Assembly (NCBI RefSeq): GCF_013375555.1
Contig: NZ_JABXWB010000001.1
Span: 1,116,001 to 1,180,000 of the forward strand
DNA length: 64,000 bases
Direction: 5' to 3'
Source of the DNA: Sphingobium sp. EM0848
Lineage (GTDB): Bacteria; Pseudomonadota; Alphaproteobacteria; Sphingomonadales; Sphingomonadaceae
In this document: positions 62,170-64,000 of the stretch, piece after piece
Position numbering within the stretch: position 1 is the stretch's first letter
Layout of the letters: every line of letters begins with the position of its first letter
Translations under genes and position numbers: made by a program
Notes under the pieces: model-generated
What the model saw: the letters and a program-made list of their open reading frames with translations, nothing else
Database searches by the model: none
What the model was told of the DNA's origin: nothing

Positions 62170-64000
62170 CGCGCCGTGTCCGCCGGAGGAGGAGTATCGT
62201 CGGCGTCGGCAGGTGTAGGCGCCTGAGGTGCGGGCGCCGTGCCGTTGCCTGCCTCGGCCGCGTTCATGGCATTGGCTGCTGCCGGGGGTGGCGCTTCGCC
62301 CTTCTCAATGGCTTTGGCGAGGCGATAGGCTGCCATCTGCCGCGCCATACGCTCCGCCGGAGTGCCGCCCCAGCCCTTTTCCAACGTCTCCAGCTTCTCC
62401 ATCGCCTTGGCCTGGTCGAACAGGAAGGTCATGGTGTCCGCCGCGATCATCGGTGAGTCTTCGTTCCGGTTGACGTGGCCGCCATGTTCCAGAATGCAGG
62501 CGATAGCGTAGCGGGGATTATCGAACGGGGCGAAGCCTTGAAATAGCGCATGGTCGCGCAGCTTGAAGGGTAGGGATGCGTTGCTACGCACGCCCCCGCC
62601 GCGCTCTGCCATGGTGATGCGTCGGACCTGGGCCGTGCCGGTCTTGCCCGCCATCAGCACGCCCGGAAGGGACATCCGTGCCGCGCCGCCTGTGCCGCCG
62701 CCGTTCACCACCGCGCTCATGGCGTCGCGGATCGTCACCAGATGCTCTTCATTCACTCCGACCGGCGCTGGTTCCGGTCGCTGCGCGCCGAAGATGAAGT
62801 TCGGCATCAACTGTTTGCCCGTCGCCAGCCGGGCGGCCATCACCGCCATCTGGAGCGGGTTGATCAGCATATAGCCCTGACCGATGGTCGCGTTGACAGT
62901 GTCGTAGACCTGCCATTTCTGATTGTATTTCTTCAGCTTCCACGCAGGATCTGGCACTGTGCCATAGCTTTGGCTGGGGAAGGGCAAGGCGAATTTCTGG
63001 CCCATGCCGACGCGTCGCGCCATGCTGGCGATGCGGTCCATGCCGATGCGCTGCGCCATGGTGTAAAAATAGATGTCGCAACTCTGGGCAATGGCGCCGC
63101 GCATGTTGAGCGATCCATGGCCACGCTTCTTGTGGCAGTGGAACAGGGTGTTGCCGACCCGGATTGCGCCGGCGCAGTTCACCGTGTCCATCGGCGAAAT
63201 CCCAGCCTCCAGCAGCGCCAATGCCACCATCGGCTTCACCGTCGACCCGGGGGGATAAAGGCCCTGAAGCGTCTTGTTGCGCAGCGGAACATGGTCGTCC
63301 TTCGACAACATGTCCCATTCCATATGGCTGATGCCGTCGGAAAAGCTGTTGGGGTCGAAGCTGGGCATCGACGCCATGGCCAGCACATCGCCATTATGGC
63401 AGTCGATCACCACCACCGATCCGCTCTGCGTGGCGAGGCGACGGCCCGCATATTCCTGCAAGCCCGCGTCGATGGTAAGCTTGATCGGATTGCCGGGCGT
63501 ATCGGGCCGGGTGGTGAGTTCCCGCACAATCTTGCCGCGCGCCGTCACCTCGACCCGCTTCGCGCCGGGCTTGCCGGTCAGCTCCCTGTCGAAGGACCGT
63601 TCCAGCCCGTCCTTTCCGACCTTGAACCCCGGCGTGATCAGCAGCGGGTCCTTACGTTCCTCATAATCCTTGGCCGAAGCCGCACCGACATAGCCGAGCA
63701 GATGCCCAACCGTGGCGCCCGCCGGATAGTTGCGCGAAAAGCCCTGGCTGGGCGCGACGCCCGGCAGGTCGGGCAGGCGCACGGATACGGCGGCGAACTG
63801 GTCGTAGGTCAGCTTTTCGGCAACCTGCACCGGACGGAAACCGGCGGATTTGTCCAGTTCCTCCTTGATCCGGTCCACCTCGTCATCAGTCAACGCCAGC
63901 AGATGGGCAAGGCTGCGGATCGTGGCTTCCGCATCCGTCATCCGTTCCGGGATCAGGTCGACGCGGAAATCGGTGCGGTTGTTCGCCAACGGGCGGCCAT
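62166..64000 (-). CDS. mrdA: Penicillin-binding protein 2, 5'-truncated
   Basis: This class B transpeptidase cross-links peptidoglycan in the elongasome. About 611 residues are inside the window; the N-terminal membrane anchor is beyond base 64000, and the frame reads through the edge as GRPLANNRTDF. The transpeptidase motifs are present: YPPGSTVKPM (SxxK), SQSCD (SxN-like, with Cys for Asn) and MAGKTGTAQ (KTG). A C-terminal Ala/Pro-rich tail (about 45 residues) follows. It overlaps rodA by 4 bases. Confidence 0.96.
   Translation of the reverse strand, partial: GRPLANNRTDFRVDLIPERMTDAEATIRSLAHLLALTDDEVDRIKEELDKSAGFRPVQVAEKLTYDQFAAVSVRLPDLPGVAPSQGFSRNYPAGATVGHLLGYVGAASAKDYEERKDPLLITPGFKVGKDGLERSFDRELTGKPGAKRVEVTARGKIVRELTTRPDTPGNPIKLTIDAGLQEYAGRRLATQSGSVVVIDCHNGDVLAMASMPSFDPNSFSDGISHMEWDMLSKDDHVPLRNKTLQGLYPPGSTVKPMVALALLEAGISPMDTVNCAGAIRVGNTLFHCHKKRGHGSLNMRGAIAQSCDIYFYTMAQRIGMDRIASMARRVGMGQKFALPFPSQSYGTVPDPAWKLKKYNQKWQVYDTVNATIGQGYMLINPLQMAVMAARLATGKQLMPNFIFGAQRPEPAPVGVNEEHLVTIRDAMSAVVNGGGTGGAARMSLPGVLMAGKTGTAQVRRITMAERGGGVRSNASLPFKLRDHALFQGFAPFDNPRYAIACILEHGGHVNRNEDSPMIAADTMTFLFDQAKAMEKLETLEKGWGGTPAERMARQMAAYRLAKAIEKGEAPPPAAANAMNAAEAGNGTAPAPQAPTPADADDTPPPADTAR

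Overview
This window comes from a high-GC alphaproteobacterium, most likely of the family Sphingomonadaceae (Sphingobium, Sphingomonas or a close relative). The evidence is a small alphaproteobacterial-type SRP RNA, a large TonB-dependent receptor next to catabolic genes, a Lon-HU-tRNA-His neighbourhood, and a Wzx/Wzy exopolysaccharide locus with EpsF/EpsG-like genes. The genus is an inference. I saw no insertion sequence, integrase, phage gene or CRISPR array. The window reads as chromosome: housekeeping genes at both ends, with two large accessory blocks between them.

Bases 1-17473 are mostly housekeeping. They hold the end of a cysteine desulfurase gene, a 2Fe-2S ferredoxin and a class A beta-lactamase, then ffs, dnaX, a YbaB/EbfC gene, lon behind a heat-shock-like promoter, hup, tRNA-His, hisI, a lipoprotein, an L,D-transpeptidase, maeB with a LysR regulator, divergent glcB, and alaS.

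Bases 17485-39133 are a catabolic region. One minus-strand operon (22439 down to 17853) encodes a CoA-transferase, an SDR, an atypical crotonase and an N-terminally extended acyl-CoA dehydrogenase. A second (31039 down to 23990) encodes two acyl-CoA dehydrogenases that look like a heteromeric pair, a zinc-less MDR reductase, another CoA-transferase, a further acyl-CoA dehydrogenase and a thiolase. Divergent from it are a P450cam-like cytochrome P450 and its 3Fe-4S ferredoxin. An aldehyde dehydrogenase, an MFS transporter and a TonB receptor complete the set. The layout suggests uptake, hydroxylation, oxidation to an acid, CoA activation and beta-oxidation of an unidentified, probably terpenoid, alicyclic or branched compound. 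A short motif (K-TGCAC-N4-GG-N2-AA) recurs in several of these promoters and may tie the region into one regulon.

Bases 39397-60032 are an exopolysaccharide locus. It has ugd, a secreted GH16 enzyme, and a tightly overlapping 14-gene minus-strand operon (57480 down to 42228): outer-membrane barrel, Wza, AAA ATPase, chain-length regulator, an EpsG-like protein with an apparently ruined P-loop, WecG-type transferase, Wzx, Wzy, four GT2 enzymes, a GH10 lipoprotein and an acyltransferase. The priming glycosyltransferase lies separately at 58129-59520, flanked by two small paralogous single-span membrane proteins. Bases 60185-64000 return to housekeeping: an Lrp/AsnC regulator, two tandem tRNA-Lys genes, rodA and the start-truncated mrdA (PBP2).

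The points most worth a second look are the shared operator-like motif, the degenerate EpsG beside an intact AAA ATPase, the paired mini-membrane proteins around the priming transferase, the crotonase without its two glutamates, and the carbapenemase-like cysteine pair in the beta-lactamase.
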